Source: Trichosphaerium sp. ATCC 40318
Lineage: Eukaryota; Discosea; Flabellinia; Trichosidae
Assembly (NCBI GenBank): GCA_038496445.1
Contig: JALMLS010000287.1
Location: 1 to 64,000 of the forward strand
Reading direction: 5' to 3'
DNA: 64,000 nucleotides
Below the pieces are notes generated by a model, which saw nothing but the letters and a program-made list of their open reading frames with translations, was not told the origin of the DNA and did not search any database. Below, in pieces: positions 22,998 through 33,996 of the stretch. The translations under genes were made by a program, and so were the position numbers. Numbering within the stretch: the stretch's first letter is position 1; every line of letters starts with the position of its first letter.

Positions 22998-25900
22998 ATG
23001 ACAGCAGCGATAAACGTTCCTAACAAATCCGTATCAGAACCTCACACACGCGAAAAAAAGCCTTCGGGATACTGGTTAGACCCTTTAAACCATCAAAAGT
23101 TTTTTGACGAAACAGCGGGCCCAAAACTCCATGTTCTACAAGTACGCACTTACTACAACTCACATAAGTTGGTTTGGCACGTTGTAAAATAACAGGACAC
23201 AGCTTGAAGATTGGTACTCAGTTACTAAAAATGATGTTATTGACATTGGTGGCGGTGTTGTCATGCACTGGTTCGTTGACAAAACTTAGTCTAACCTGTT
23301 CCAAGATTATCTTGACAATCTGTTAGTCATAATGGATCTATATCAAAGGCTTTGAGCATGGCATACCCTTGGTTTAATTGGGAATCATGGCGCTTTCAGT
23401 GAGTCTTTTATAAAAAAAGATTTAAAAATAGCCTTTTATTTTTGTTATTGTGGCTCTCGGAGCTTAAGATTTATAAGGAATGCGCCTCAAGGTTACTGGG
23501 AAGATGTTAAAAACCAAAGAAAGAGGTATGATGAGCTTTGGGAGGTCTTGGGGATAGAAAAACTAAGTGATTGGTATAATGTTACTGTGGAAGATCTGAG
23601 AGCAAATGATGCAGGTAACATCATAAACAGGTAACTCTACACTCTTGTTTATCAAGAACCTTAAAACGATAGATATAATGGATCGCTTATCAGTTCTCTG
23701 TCTGGCATATACCCAGAGTACGAATGGGTTGGGTATAACTTCGTGTGAGTTGTGTTTTGTTTGGCTTGGTTTGAAACTCACTTTTTTTTTTCTCTACAAA
23801 AGTTGTTCACCAGCAAATACTTGGAGCGACCTCGATAATCATAAAAAGAAGTTGAATGATATTGCGATTGAATTATCCATAAAAACGTATGATGCGTGGT
23901 ATGATGTAACTTTTGCTACCATCACACGTCTGAGAAGCCTTCCAGTGCTTGAATAGTACGCCTACAAATTAACTAGTTTCTTCATTGAACTCAAAAAAAG
24001 TCACGGATCTCTGTACTCAGCGCTCAAAACAAGTTTCCCTGAGCATCCCTGGATTGCGTGGAAATTCAGGTGTGTATTAATATTAAGATCTCTCACTACC
24101 ATTTTTTTGTTGAACAGCTTCGTTGTTGACATTAAATTTAACTAGATGTGTTCCAACAAAGTTTTGGCATGACATCAAGAATCAAAGGGAAAAGTTTGAC
24201 GATATTGCAAAAACTCTCAATGTTAAAACAAGAGATGATTGGGAATTAAAACAAACTAGTGATATTGTTGGTGCTGGAGGAAATCCTATTCTGAATCTGT
24301 AAGCTTTGCGACATCTTTTTCCTATTTTTTTCCGTTTATGTCATATGAGCTTTTGTTGTTGTTCATTGGACGTGCTTTAGGTATGATAATTCTGTCACAA
24401 ATGTTTTAGACAATCTATATCCAATTCAGTTAACCTGGAAGAAAAATATACCAAGACTTTATAGGTACGCCTCAATAGAATTCTATTAGTTCGTGTTTTT
24501 TTAAACAACATTTTACTTACAAGTATACTAGGAAACTACCGCCTAGTCACCTTATAACAAGTCATTTGCTTTGGCTTGGTAAAATAGGAGCCGTTCTAGA
24601 TATTAAAATAATGGATGATTGGTATGATGTTAAAGCAGCAGACGTATCAAAGGCTGGAGGATCTCACATTCTTAGAACGTAATTTGTTTTTAAAGCAAGT
24701 TTCTCAATTCACTCCTTTGTGAAGCTTTCTTACTAAGTTTGCTTTAGGTATGGGTCATTATATAGATCGTTAGAAGCTATTTATCCTTACGTTCACTGGC
24801 ATTCATGGCGTTTTAAGTACGTTGTACTGAGTGACTTTCAACTATTTGTGCTGCAAGATTTACATTTGCATTAGGATCCCGCCAAAGAGTAATTGGGACG
24901 CAAAGAATACTCAAAAAGCATGGTTTGAAGGCATGGCCAAGCACGTCAATTTCAAGTCATTAAGTGATTGGTATGACGTTTCAGCAAATGCTATTGGAAC
25001 AATGGGTGGCTCTCAAATACTACTCAAGTACATTAACAATAATACAAAACTATCCAGCTTCAGTTTTGACTTTTCTTCAATTGTTAACACTTCAAATTTC
25101 TTTTGTTTTTAATAACCCCTTTTTAGGTATAAAAATTCAATGTATAGGATGATGAAATCTATATACCCAAGGTATAAATGGAATCAACATCGGTTCACGT
25201 GCGTATTTGACAAAAAAAGTTTTTTACTTCTTACTGTTTTTTTTTATCTAGTACACGACATAAACCAGCAGTGATAACACCAAAGGGTTATTGGCTCGAG
25301 AGAATGAATATCATAAAATTTATGACGAAGACAGAGGAAGAATTACATTTGAAGCATCCTTTAGAATGGTACAATCTTTTGAAAACAAAAAACAAAATAG
25401 AAACAAAATTGATTTATGGCATCTCTCTGAACCAGCAACCTCGCTTTTGTTGTTGTGACAAATATGTCAAATCTATAATCATTTGAGTATTACCATTTGT
25501 TGTTCACCTAACCTAGACTTTCGACTATCACTGTTGACATATGTTTGTTTTTTTTAGGACTAGGGTTTCAATCAATCAGATTAAAGAACTTGGTGGACAA
25601 GGGTTCCTACAACATTGGCCCAATATTCTACCCTCAATTTACCCAGAACATAACTGGACTTCTGTTACTAAAATGACTTGGGAGTCGAAGAAAGCTTCAC
25701 AGAGGTAAAAGTTGTGCCTGTTTCCCATTTCTTTCGTGTTTCGTTTTTCTCTACAGTATTTTTAACTCTATTTATCATTTAGGATTCTTAAGGAATGCGT
25801 TAAACTTATTTTACCTGATTATGATATTATTGAAGAGTATAGACTAGAATTATCTCATGATAGTTTGGATATATTCATTCCTGATCTTAATCTTGCTGTT

Positions 25901-26365
25901 GAGTATCAAGGTCAACACCATTATAAAGATAATACGGGTATGTTCGGTACTGCTTCAATGCAAGAACGCCGAGATAGCAGGAAGGCTGATTTATGTCGAC
26001 GATTGGGTACTCAAGCAAACTGATTAATTTTGTTCTTCTTATTTGTTTTGAAAACGAACACATGATCGTCATTTGCGTTTGTATCAAAGTGTATACTTAC
26101 ATTCTCTTTAGGTATCACTATAGTACCTATTCCATATTGGTGGGAGCGTAACGATTTGGATGGATTGGCAGCTACAATTCAGTTTTTTAGGTACAAGCGG
26201 GTAAAACGATCTTTTGAAATGTCTCACATGTTTTAATTTAGACCAAATCTACGTCTTACTCAGAGTGGTCGAAGGCCACTTATTGATGACAACAATGATG
26301 AGTATGGAGGTAGTCTTATGTCTTCGGTGGAGGTACTAAGTGCGCAACAAACAATGAGTTTATGA
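22998..26365 (+). CDS. Multi-repeat protein with C-terminal PD-(D/E)XK-like nuclease
   Basis: About 17 exons, roughly 750 residues. Seven degenerate repeats of 65-75 residues fill 22998-25705. Each has a first half with a W or YW motif, an Asn and DWYxV (such as GYWEDVKNQRKRYDE, LSDWYNVTVEDL), usually a GG pair, and a second half with an (N/G)S(L/M) turn, YP and WxxW(R/K)F (such as SLYRSLEAIYPYVHW). Each half is its own exon and most junctions are phase 2. The C-terminus (25782-26365) is nuclease-like: LDIFIPDLNLAVEYQGQHHY, a RDSRKADLCRRLG helix and ITIVPIPYWWER, the pattern of Vsr-like/PD-(D/E)XK enzymes found in phages, giant viruses and protists. The likely catalytic residues are the Asp in DIFIP and the Glu in VEYQG. 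The junction after repeat 7 (25380-25560) is not resolved and could hold a frameshift. I do not recognise the repeat. It may bind nucleic acid. Confidence 0.72.
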
Positions 26366-27225
26366 CAAACCGCAATAAACTGTAAATGTAAAATAAAAAA
26401 TACTGAAAAAAAAAAACCACAACTTGGCATTTTTGTAACCAAATCTGAAATAGCAAAATAAGACGTGTTTGTAGTTCTTTAAGCACGCAGTTTATTTGGT
26501 TGTTTGCAACTACAATTGTGTAATTGTCAAGCCCTTCGCTTGCGTTACTCCGTTCAAACTCACTGCGTGAGATGGTGTTTAGGAAATAGACTCTTACGCG
26601 CATGGAATTCAAGCAAAAGCCGTTGGTGTATTGCCAGAAAATCAATAATTTTTTTCTGACAAGTCGTGACAAAATTGTAAGGTTGTCGGGAGTTTACGGT
26701 TACCTTGTACAATAGCCACCATCATACAACTTGCAGCGTAACAGTGCCACATTGCATTTGATGGCTTTTATAACGGGAGATCTCGGTGTAGAATATCTCG
26801 GCTGTGCGGCAGTGTTAGTGCTCTCGCACGTATATGTTACGTAAAAGGGAGTTAAACCTACATGAAGTTAAAAAAAAAACAGCAAAACACATCAAAAAGA
26901 ACAAGAATTCCATCGTTATACTCACTCCTACAACTCGCCTAGTGTCCGAGTATCGATTCTAGTGCTTTTTACCTGTTTTACTCCGCTCGTCTGTGCGTTT
27001 TTTTCCAAACCAGTTGAGAAGAAAAAAAAAAAATTATGCTAAACATGTGCCCGAACGTCATTACACCAGTTGAAACGGTAGCGCAAAGGCAACAAGAAAC
27101 AAAACTTTTTTTTTTTGTCTGGATTGGTTTTGTTGGATTATTTACACTTTTTTCGAAAAACGTTTACAAGACGAAGTAATCGGTTGCAATAGCATTAGAA
27201 GGCTTCGTCTTTGCGTCGGGATGGG
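26366..27225. other. Intergenic, nothing recognised
   Basis: About 860 bases with A- and T-rich runs. Minus-strand frames here (26260-26672) lack motifs and look like chance. Confidence 0.5.
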
Positions 27226-27441
27226 TCACCGTGCGCTTTGTTCGTCATCATAGCTCGCAGTTTCTTCCATTGTGTTATACCATAAGTAGCTGTAGGTTAA
27301 TTTAAACCCTTGGCTGCATGTTTGAGGGACTTTTGGGAATAGGTCGACAGGAGTTGGAAATGTTGGTTTGTTTCGCACCAAGCAAGGTGATAGAGTCAGA
27401 ACTGTTCCAGTGGTAGTAGTTTGAGCTGGTAATGTGGCCAT
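27226..27441 (-). CDS. Small hypothetical protein, 71 residues
   Basis: A single open frame starting MATLPAQTTTTGTVLTL and ending EETASYDDEQSAR. It is Thr/Pro-rich at the start and acidic at the end, without a membrane segment or known motif. Codon use resembles coding exons nearby and the ATG lies in a GGCCATG-free minus-strand context preceded by AC-rich sequence. There is no homology I can name, so it might be spurious. Confidence 0.4.
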   Translation of the reverse strand: MATLPAQTTTTGTVLTLSPCLVRNKPTFPTPVDLFPKVPQTCSQGFKLTYSYLWYNTMEETASYDDEQSAR

Positions 27442-28061
27442 GTTTACGTGTAATGTTCAAGTTGCTGTGAAAGCTCTAAAAATCGATTAGATCTCTTTTA
27501 ATCGATGTAATATCGCTAACGAACGGGTAGCGAAAAGATGAGAAATTTTTTTGGGCAGAGCGCAGAAACAATTGAATAGTACCTTTGGGAGTGCTTAGAA
27601 ACACTTAAAATGATAGAGATGCTTGTAGCTTGACTTTGTAAAGTGCGAAAATTATTTTTCAAGATCGGTCTATCCTTGCTTAACTGATCACGTGATACAA
27701 AAAATACCAACAGATAGTTACCATTAACATAATAGTAAGTAGAAGAACAATGTTTAGTGATTTTTTGCCGAGGATTTTTTACGGAATGAATCTATTTTTT
27801 CTGTTTTTTCAGATGGGTGAAGAAGTTTCGCTGTATTTTTTTTCCCGCCTTTGCACGTGTCAAGATTGATCTCTTGGTACATTTACGTTTTATCTAGCTA
27901 CGTAGCTTTTTTTATTTTTACGATCTTGTCTATTTAAAGTGCACAGAATAAAAAGAGTTTTTGTTTAGCTTGACGCCGTACTTTCTATGATACCAATCGT
28001 TTTGTTATGGGTTTTTTATTTTTGTATAACACTCAGTAAAAGCAACGTCACGTCATATATT
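27442..28061. other. Intergenic, nothing recognised
   Basis: About 620 bases. One TCACGTGATA palindrome-type site near 27669. No open frame with coding character. Confidence 0.5.
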
Positions 28062-29815
28062 TCATGAGTACATGAGCTGTGGTTCAGGCATTAGTATTAT
28101 CCTATTGGGTCCTGTAGTTGTAGAAACGATGAACGAGTCAGTACCTAAGAAAATGTAAGATGAAATGTTCGGGTAAATTTGTTGGTACCAGTAGACGTTC
28201 CAGCGCGTAAACTCAAACTATAAACACCTGAACCTTCGTACTTGAGTGTATCCATTAATATGGTCGAAAGGGATGCACTTCCAGGCGCATGTGTTACCTA
28301 AAGTATGAGGGTAAATAACCAAGAAATGTCTGACATTTGATATTTTGACACGATTACTTGTATTTGTGTTGATGCTTCTACTGGCGTTTGATCATAGTCA
28401 ACCAATCTAATAAACATTTTTGTCATAGATGTACCATCCGGAGGTATTGAAGAAGGATTAAAATCGGCCTGTTGAAGAAGTTAGGAGCGACATTGCAAAC
28501 CGACAACTTTTTTTCTTCAAATATCTTACAGAAGAAGCAACAGCGTCTGGTACGCCTTTTTTAGTGCTGCGAAATGCCTCAAACTTTTGTTGTAGTTGAG
28601 TAACAGGATCTGGGGAACTATTTGATTGAAAAGCAACGCTATAAGACAAGTTAGAAAACCAAAACCAAACTCTTTCTTCATACTTTATATTCATAAAATA
28701 TGTTCCGTCAGCACATCCATTTGCGTTACATTGTGGTGTATCTATATCTCCGATACGTGCAACAATCATACCTTAATACATGAGACTACAGAGCGTTAGA
28801 GAAGACAATGTAGTTAGAAAACAATTACCAATCTTTTACTATCAAAACTACATTACCACCAATGTGACCTGGCTGTAAACCAACACGTCAGCATAACATC
28901 TTTAAACGTAAGAGTCTACCTTCTTATTATAGATAGGACAACCACAGCTTGTTGGATTGAATTGAGAGCAACTACAACGACCATCTCCGCCCACCTCTCC
29001 AGCAGCCTAAAGCAAAGTAAACAAATCGATTAAGTGTAAAAATTGTTGCGTGCTTTCATGCCAGCCATCAGAATATTCGGCATGTCTCCTTTGTATTCCA
29101 ATGTAGCTTGTTCTATTGCATCTATAACACATGCACCTAATCTACATCAGAACTGTACATGTAAATCTTGTTACCAGCCAGAACATTGCCTTGAATTGCA
29201 TAGTGAAGACTTCCCTACATAGTTGTCAACAAGTCTTCACGAATACGCCAAAGTACTCACCACTGAACCTTTAACACCACCTTTGTAAGCGCCATTCGAG
29301 CTACCAGAGAATGTTATTTCTCGTCCTTCTACGTCAGCAATACCGTATTGCCTACTTTGATGTCCAGAAATAGACTACAGGATATTTACTTTTATTCGAA
29401 ATGTCACGTGACAAAACAAAAAAAACGTTGAAATGTCATACTGCTAATTTCTGTAGTATTGTCGTTGGAGACTCTCCTCTATTGATACCATCGAACATAA
29501 CAGGTCTTCTTCGTCCATCAAAGTCTTAACAACAAAACTAGGTCACTCTTTGTTAATTCGTTAGTATGAACGTACCTCCAGCGCTCTGGCAAGCGCCTAC
29601 ACCTTTTCCAACTATTTACAAGGTTACTAATTGTCTGGATGCCTTTTATACGCACCCACGACAACAGGTACGATGCTAAGAAGGTCATAGTTGTTTAGAC
29701 AAGTAACTGTCCCAACAGCCACTTCTTTAGTGCGCGTATCAGTTAACGCTATTGACCAAGTTGCGTATATCACAGGCAAGAGAATGCTCACAATGACAAA
29801 CTGCTGTAACATCAT
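28062..29815 (-). CDS. Secreted DUF1028 (Ntn-hydrolase-like) protein
   Basis: About nine exons. The N-terminus MMLQQFVIVSILLPVIYA is a signal peptide, followed at once by TWSIALTDTRTKEVAVG, the DUF1028 opening (usually TFSIVAxDPxTGExG). Further exons give VVVGAGKGVGACQSAG-like segments, FDGINRGESPTTILQKLA, SRQYGIADVEGREITFSG, YAIQGNVLAGNKIYM, an AAGEVGGDGRCSCSQ loop, and a C-terminal part beyond the core domain (VARIGDIDTPQCNANGC, LQQKFEAFRSTKKGVP, then a beta-rich tail ending LMPEPQLMYS). DUF1028 proteins have an Ntn-hydrolase fold; the enzyme activity is unknown. Signal cleavage after Ala would expose the conserved Thr as N-terminal residue. The stop is at 28062. It shares a very short upstream region with the divergent F-box gene. 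Confidence 0.78.
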
Positions 29816-29889
29816 TTTCACAAACAGCGAAAACCATAATGGTCAAAACTTGGCTTTTGTCACGTGCAGTCAAACAACGTGGCAAAGAC

Positions 29890-30435
29890 ATGGAAAGAGA
29901 GCATAACAAAGGAAGTTTCGCACCGCTTGACTTGCCTCCTGAAGTACTGGTCATCATAATATCAAAATTAAACGATAATGATGCTCTGAGCGCTTCTGCT
30001 ACGTGTAGGCTTATGAGAGAACTTTGCAAGAAGAGAAACAAGAAGACAAGAGAGTTAATGTCAAAACGAGTACAAATCTCCAAGAACATCCGCATACCGA
30101 AGAGATCAATGTTAGTAGTGATGAGCTCGTACCGTGATTCTTTCAATGGACATGATGAGGACTTGACTAAGTACGTATGGCGTGTATTATCAGTAAATAC
30201 CGGTCAACTGATAGCATCCATTTCCTTGAACTTCTGTAGCAAGAGGAAAGTTTGGACAATAAAGTATGTATCTCAAGTCACGTCTGGTGAATGGGAGACT
30301 TTTCAAGAGTCGCCGAGCTATTCAAAAGCAAATCAAAGTGTTATTGCATTGATACACAAAAAGATACCTCTTGTAAATGCTCAATATATACGTGGTAATC
30401 ATGTAACTGTCACAGCTTTGGATTCATGGTATTAG
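29890..30435 (+). CDS. F-box protein
   Basis: Intronless, 181 residues from the chosen start MEREHNKGSFAPL; an earlier ATG at 29839 would add 17 residues but leaves only 23 bp to the divergent gene. The F-box is clear: LDLPPEVLVII,  KLNDNDALSASATCRLM. The remaining 120 residues (RIPKRSMLVVMSSYRD, KYVWRVLSVNTGQLIAS, NAQYIRGNHVTVTALDS) look beta-rich and may bind a substrate; no named domain is evident. F-box proteins link substrates to SCF ligases through SKP1. The last 40 residues are well formed up to the TAG, so the gene looks intact. Confidence 0.72.
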   Translation: MEREHNKGSFAPLDLPPEVLVIIISKLNDNDALSASATCRLMRELCKKRNKKTRELMSKRVQISKNIRIPKRSMLVVMSSYRDSFNGHDEDLTKYVWRVLSVNTGQLIASISLNFCSKRKVWTIKYVSQVTSGEWETFQESPSYSKANQSVIALIHKKIPLVNAQYIRGNHVTVTALDSWY

Positions 30436-30670
30436 AACCAAAGAAGTGGCACTGCTTGCATACGTACTCTAAATTATAAACGCAACTAGACCATGAAATA
30501 AAAGCACATGTTTCATTTCGGTGGAATAAACCAGGAGTAATCAAGTTATTCTTGTAAACAAAGACCTACACTTGTTACATAAACGAAAATGTCAGTTGTG
30601 CCGAGCCTGCGTCACTACAATTCACCTGTAGCATCATGTAGTACTACAATGCAAGACACTAACATCAGTT

Positions 30671-31622
30671 TTGCTCCTTTTTTATGTTTTTGTTGCCATA
30701 GCTCACGCCCTATGCGGCCAAGAGATACTGGAGCGTACAATCAAAAAGTTTGTTGAAAAACGAAAGCAAAGAACTTCTGGACACGTGCTGATTTCACGTG
30801 TTTTATGTGAAGTATCGAATCAAAATTCCGGAAATATCGTACATGTGGCAACAACTTATCATACTCACTTTTCTTATAGTGTAGGTGCCTGTAGATACAA
30901 GCGTCAGGTTAATGTTTGTTCTCAAGGTTATGCTATGGAAACGCTGTAGATATTGGGCCAGTTACCTCACAGTTCTTTGTTTCTGATAGAGACTGCGAAC
31001 CTTACGGTGCTATGACTGGGGTTCAAACGGACAGCCCAGGTTTAGACCCAAGACAATTTCAATGGAGATGTTGGGATGGAGACTTAGTATTTGAAAGTGC
31101 TGCATATGTTCAACACATATCTAATCTTCGTGAAGACTTTTCTTTTCAATGTGGAGATGGACAAGTTATACGTCGTAAGTAGTAATCAATACCAATATAT
31201 CCAATATTGATGTTGTTGTTACGGTATTGGAAGCTATTGGTTTGATAGAAAAGCAGATAGAGTGTTTAGAATACGGTGTCAGTACGTGACAATTATAGTT
31301 CACGTTTATCTTGTACTCACCCGTTTTAAGTACCCATGCAGAACTGAATTGTCATTCATACGATCACAATGTAATAAGTACGTTCGCAAAGTATTGTCAT
31401 ATGTGGAAAAGTCATTGTCAACTTAGCGATTCTACATGATTTTGGAGAACCTGGAGATAAAAATTGTCCAAAGGAAACTCCGTACTTTGTTGGTATATTC
31501 TCTAAATACAAGTATGAGTTTAATACAATACCTTGCTTCTATGTTTACACTTACGATTTCTTAGCTCTCCTTCTGGTGATAGGACTTTCGAAATTACGTG
31601 CGCTCGAGTAGAGTGCTCGTGA
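30671..31622 (+). CDS. Secreted dermatopontin-like protein
   Basis: Five or six exons. Exon 1 has a signal peptide (MLLFYVFVAIAHALCGQ) and a basic stretch. Then, after an intron in 30900-30953, the sequence reads VTSQFFVSDRDCEPYG, QFQWRCWDGDLVFES, YVQHISNLREDFSFQCGDG and IGSYWFDRKADRVFRIRC. The alternating D.F.F.CGDGQVI and S.W.DRKxDRxFxxxC pattern is that of dermatopontin-type extracellular repeats. Later exons add NCHSYDHN, HDFGEPGDKNCPKETPY and the end FEITCARVECS. Disulphide-rich and secreted. In animals the family binds matrix or sugars; here the role is unknown. The first splice junction is ambiguous. Confidence 0.55.
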
Positions 31623-31858
31623 TAAGTTAGATACAGTCACGTTTGTTGAGCTTCAAGAGCTTCAATAAACCGACAGTTACCAATAGCCGTTTTTGTATTC
31701 AATCACTACATGCCTTTCATTCATGTCCTTTGCTATCAATTGAAGTTCTTATGTACTGTAGCGCGTAATCATTAAGTCTTTGTGCAACCATGTTGACTAC
31801 AACTTAAAAGTTTCTGCTCTGTATCGCGGTTAATGTGTAGGAGGTAGACCACGGTTAA

Positions 31859-32158
31859 ACTGACAAAGGTGTAAAAGCACTTGTTGGAGTTCATGAGATT
31901 TACCTTGGTGACACTTCAGTAACAGATGAAGGTATAAAAACTCTCAAAGGTATACATACTATTGATTTAACTCGCACCAATGTAACAAATGACGGTATTG
32001 CATTTCTTTCAGGTGTTCATACAATTTACCTTTCTGGTTGCAGTTATGTTACAGATGAGGGCATCAAGGCACTTTCAGGTGTCCATACAATTTACCTTAC
32101 TGGTTGTAATGGTATTACAGACGAGGGTATTGTTAAATGGCTAGGTGGAGTTCTATGA
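31859..32158 (+). pseudogene. 5'-truncated LRR gene fragment (F-box/LRR family)
   Basis: One hundred codons open directly after an in-frame TAA at 31856-31858 and contain no ATG. They encode four leucine-rich repeats of the family seen at 37272 and 55088: GVHEIYLGDTSVTDEGIK, GIHTIDLTRTNVTNDGI, GVHTIYLSGCSYVTDEGIK, GVHTIYLTGCNGITDEGI, then TGA. The F-box half is missing. It is an orphan 3' end left by a duplication or deletion. Confidence 0.7.
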
Positions 32159-33126
32159 TAATCAGATAGCAGCTACAAGGCCACTAACCTCTATATTTTT
32201 ATTTGTTTTATCCATTTTCTTTTACAACTTCATGTACAAACCTACTTGGTGTAGCAAGTGCGTTAGAATATAAAATACATAATAAAAGCCATTTATCAGT
32301 AATAGCTGCCTTGTATATCTTTGAGTTACCTGCTCTTTTCAAGTATACCCCACTAATCGACATAAAAAAATGGACAAGGATGTTTCAGAATAGTTTCAGG
32401 GCAGGTGCGAAAGAGGAACGGAGAATGGGAGTAAGAACCGTCAAGGGATTTGACCTTATGCCACTACCTAGAGGGAGGGCAAACAGTAAATAAAGTCCAA
32501 CTGTTTTCAACAAGCAAGTGATAAATTCTGCCCGGGTTTGCACTGCATTTCGCGAAATTCAATAGCATACAAATTAGGCTTATTCTAAGAAATCACGTTT
32601 TTGCCCTTGTCAACACAACATTTTTACGTAAAGAGAAAACATACCCATTTTGTGGTCAATCGTGGCTCTAATCAATTTCGCGAAAAGTAGTGCAAACCCG
32701 AGGGCAGAATATAAGGAATTCTAGCGTACGCCAAAAGACGGTCAAGACTTCCTTACAAGAAGTTTATTTCAAGGTCTATCACGTACGTACCCCGGGAATT
32801 TTCCCGGTGAACTTTGGCGTGGTTAAGCGAACTGGAATAATAGAAATAAGTTACGTATAACGCACGCATACAATTTTACGTGCTAATTGGGGAAATACGT
32901 CATCAGTTTCAGTCTGATTTTGCGAATAGTACACGAAATCACGAGAATAACGTCATGAGCTCTATTTAACACTATGAGTACGTTTATATTATCGGTAGTA
33001 CCTTGAATAAATTCTAGTGAAGCGTCGTGATAGTTGTCACGTGATGGTTTGGAGCATTCAGTTTATTTGAATTGTACTTAAGAGGTAGTCCTCAGAAAAA
33101 GAATTCAAAACACTAAGAAGCAGCAC
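32159..33126. other. Intergenic with a MITE-like element
   Basis: Apart from the inverted-repeat element (32525-32710) it holds a 96-codon frame (32203-32493) with no recognisable motif, which I do not count as a gene. TCACGTGATGG occurs near 33038. Confidence 0.5.
32525..32710. mobile_element. MITE-like element, 186 bp, with terminal inverted repeats
   Basis: The left end (ATTCTGCCCGGGTTTGCACT, then GCATTTCGCGAAATT) is repeated in inverted orientation at the right end (reading inward ATTCTGCCCTCGGGTTTGCA, then CTACTTTTCGCGAAATT). The arms are about 40 bp with a few mismatches and a 2-nt indel. The element is flanked by ATAA on both sides (32521-32524 and 32711-32714), as expected for a target duplication of TA or ATAA type. 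It has no coding capacity, so it would be non-autonomous. Confidence 0.75.
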
Positions 33127-33582
33127 ATGAGTAGTATGTATTACAACAACGGCAAACAAGTATGGGATATGGTTATAGATCCTAGAGAAGAACCAGTAAA
33201 GATGGGAACATTGCGTATACGTGTTGATAGAATTTCTAAGCTGAAGTACAACAATTACGCCCTTTGTCTTGAAGTCACGTTGGTAAAAGTATCCAAGAAG
33301 AAAAGAACTAGATGGTTATCTGCTTTAAATAAGATGAACTCAAAACGCAAGGTAGAAGAACCTCTCGTTGTTGTATTCAAACTACGGAGAAAATGTCAAA
33401 ACAAAACAGTAGCTAAGGCGTCTATTAATATCGAAGCCTTTGGTAACCTTACACAATCTTTCAAGAAAGAGTTTGATATAAAGATGAGGTCTAGGAATGG
33501 TAAAGAGTCTGTGCTTAGTATACTTGTAGATCACGAGCTCCATAAAATACACAACTACCTGTACTGTGATGGTAACAAATAA
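33127..33582 (+). CDS. Hypothetical basic protein, 151 residues
   Basis: Intronless frame starting MSSMYYNNGKQVWDMVIDP. The middle is beta-like (MGTLRIRVDRISKLKY, NYALCLEVTLVKVSKKK), then a basic stretch and SVLSILVDHELHKIHNY near the end. It may resemble a C2 or immunoglobulin-like fold but no diagnostic motif is present. Like the F-box and MORN genes of this region it lacks introns. Upstream sequence has a TCACGTGATG site. Function unknown. Confidence 0.5.
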   Translation: MSSMYYNNGKQVWDMVIDPREEPVKMGTLRIRVDRISKLKYNNYALCLEVTLVKVSKKKRTRWLSALNKMNSKRKVEEPLVVVFKLRRKCQNKTVAKASINIEAFGNLTQSFKKEFDIKMRSRNGKESVLSILVDHELHKIHNYLYCDGNK

Positions 33583-33996
33583 AATACAATATTGTACATA
33601 TGAACAAGCAGAACCCATGAATCGTCTTGGATACGGTAAATTGTTTTTGCCAATCCCAATTTTCAGCAGCACGTGGTGCTTCACTATGAATCTGTAGATT
33701 CAAAGAACAGTTTATACCTTGTTGCGAACAGATTGTACCAGTAGTAACACTTTATAGGCATTGAAGATGATACCATAAGCTGAAATTGAGAATTCGGTAA
33801 AACCAATTTACCGTAAATCCAGAGAATTAGGTTCACTATTGTCAAGAAATCTACTGAGTGACTCAACCTTGTTTGCTGTTACATAAACCATTTTATCACT
33901 TCCAAGTTCCGTCAAGTTTAAACAAGAAGAAAAAAAAACACCCAAAGTCAGAGCCAGTAAACCGCACCATCATTGCCAATGAGGCAATAGGTTCTC
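33583..33996. other. Intergenic, upstream of the MORN gene
   Basis: About 410 bases. A plus-strand frame from 33858 lies in the same phase as the MORN gene but ends at TAG 34062-34064, which is better read as an intron acceptor. No other signal. Confidence 0.4.

Noticed and set aside
32203-32493. Open frame of 96 codons near the MITE
   Set aside because: It begins and ends without splice or motif support and its composition changes midway; not listed as a gene.
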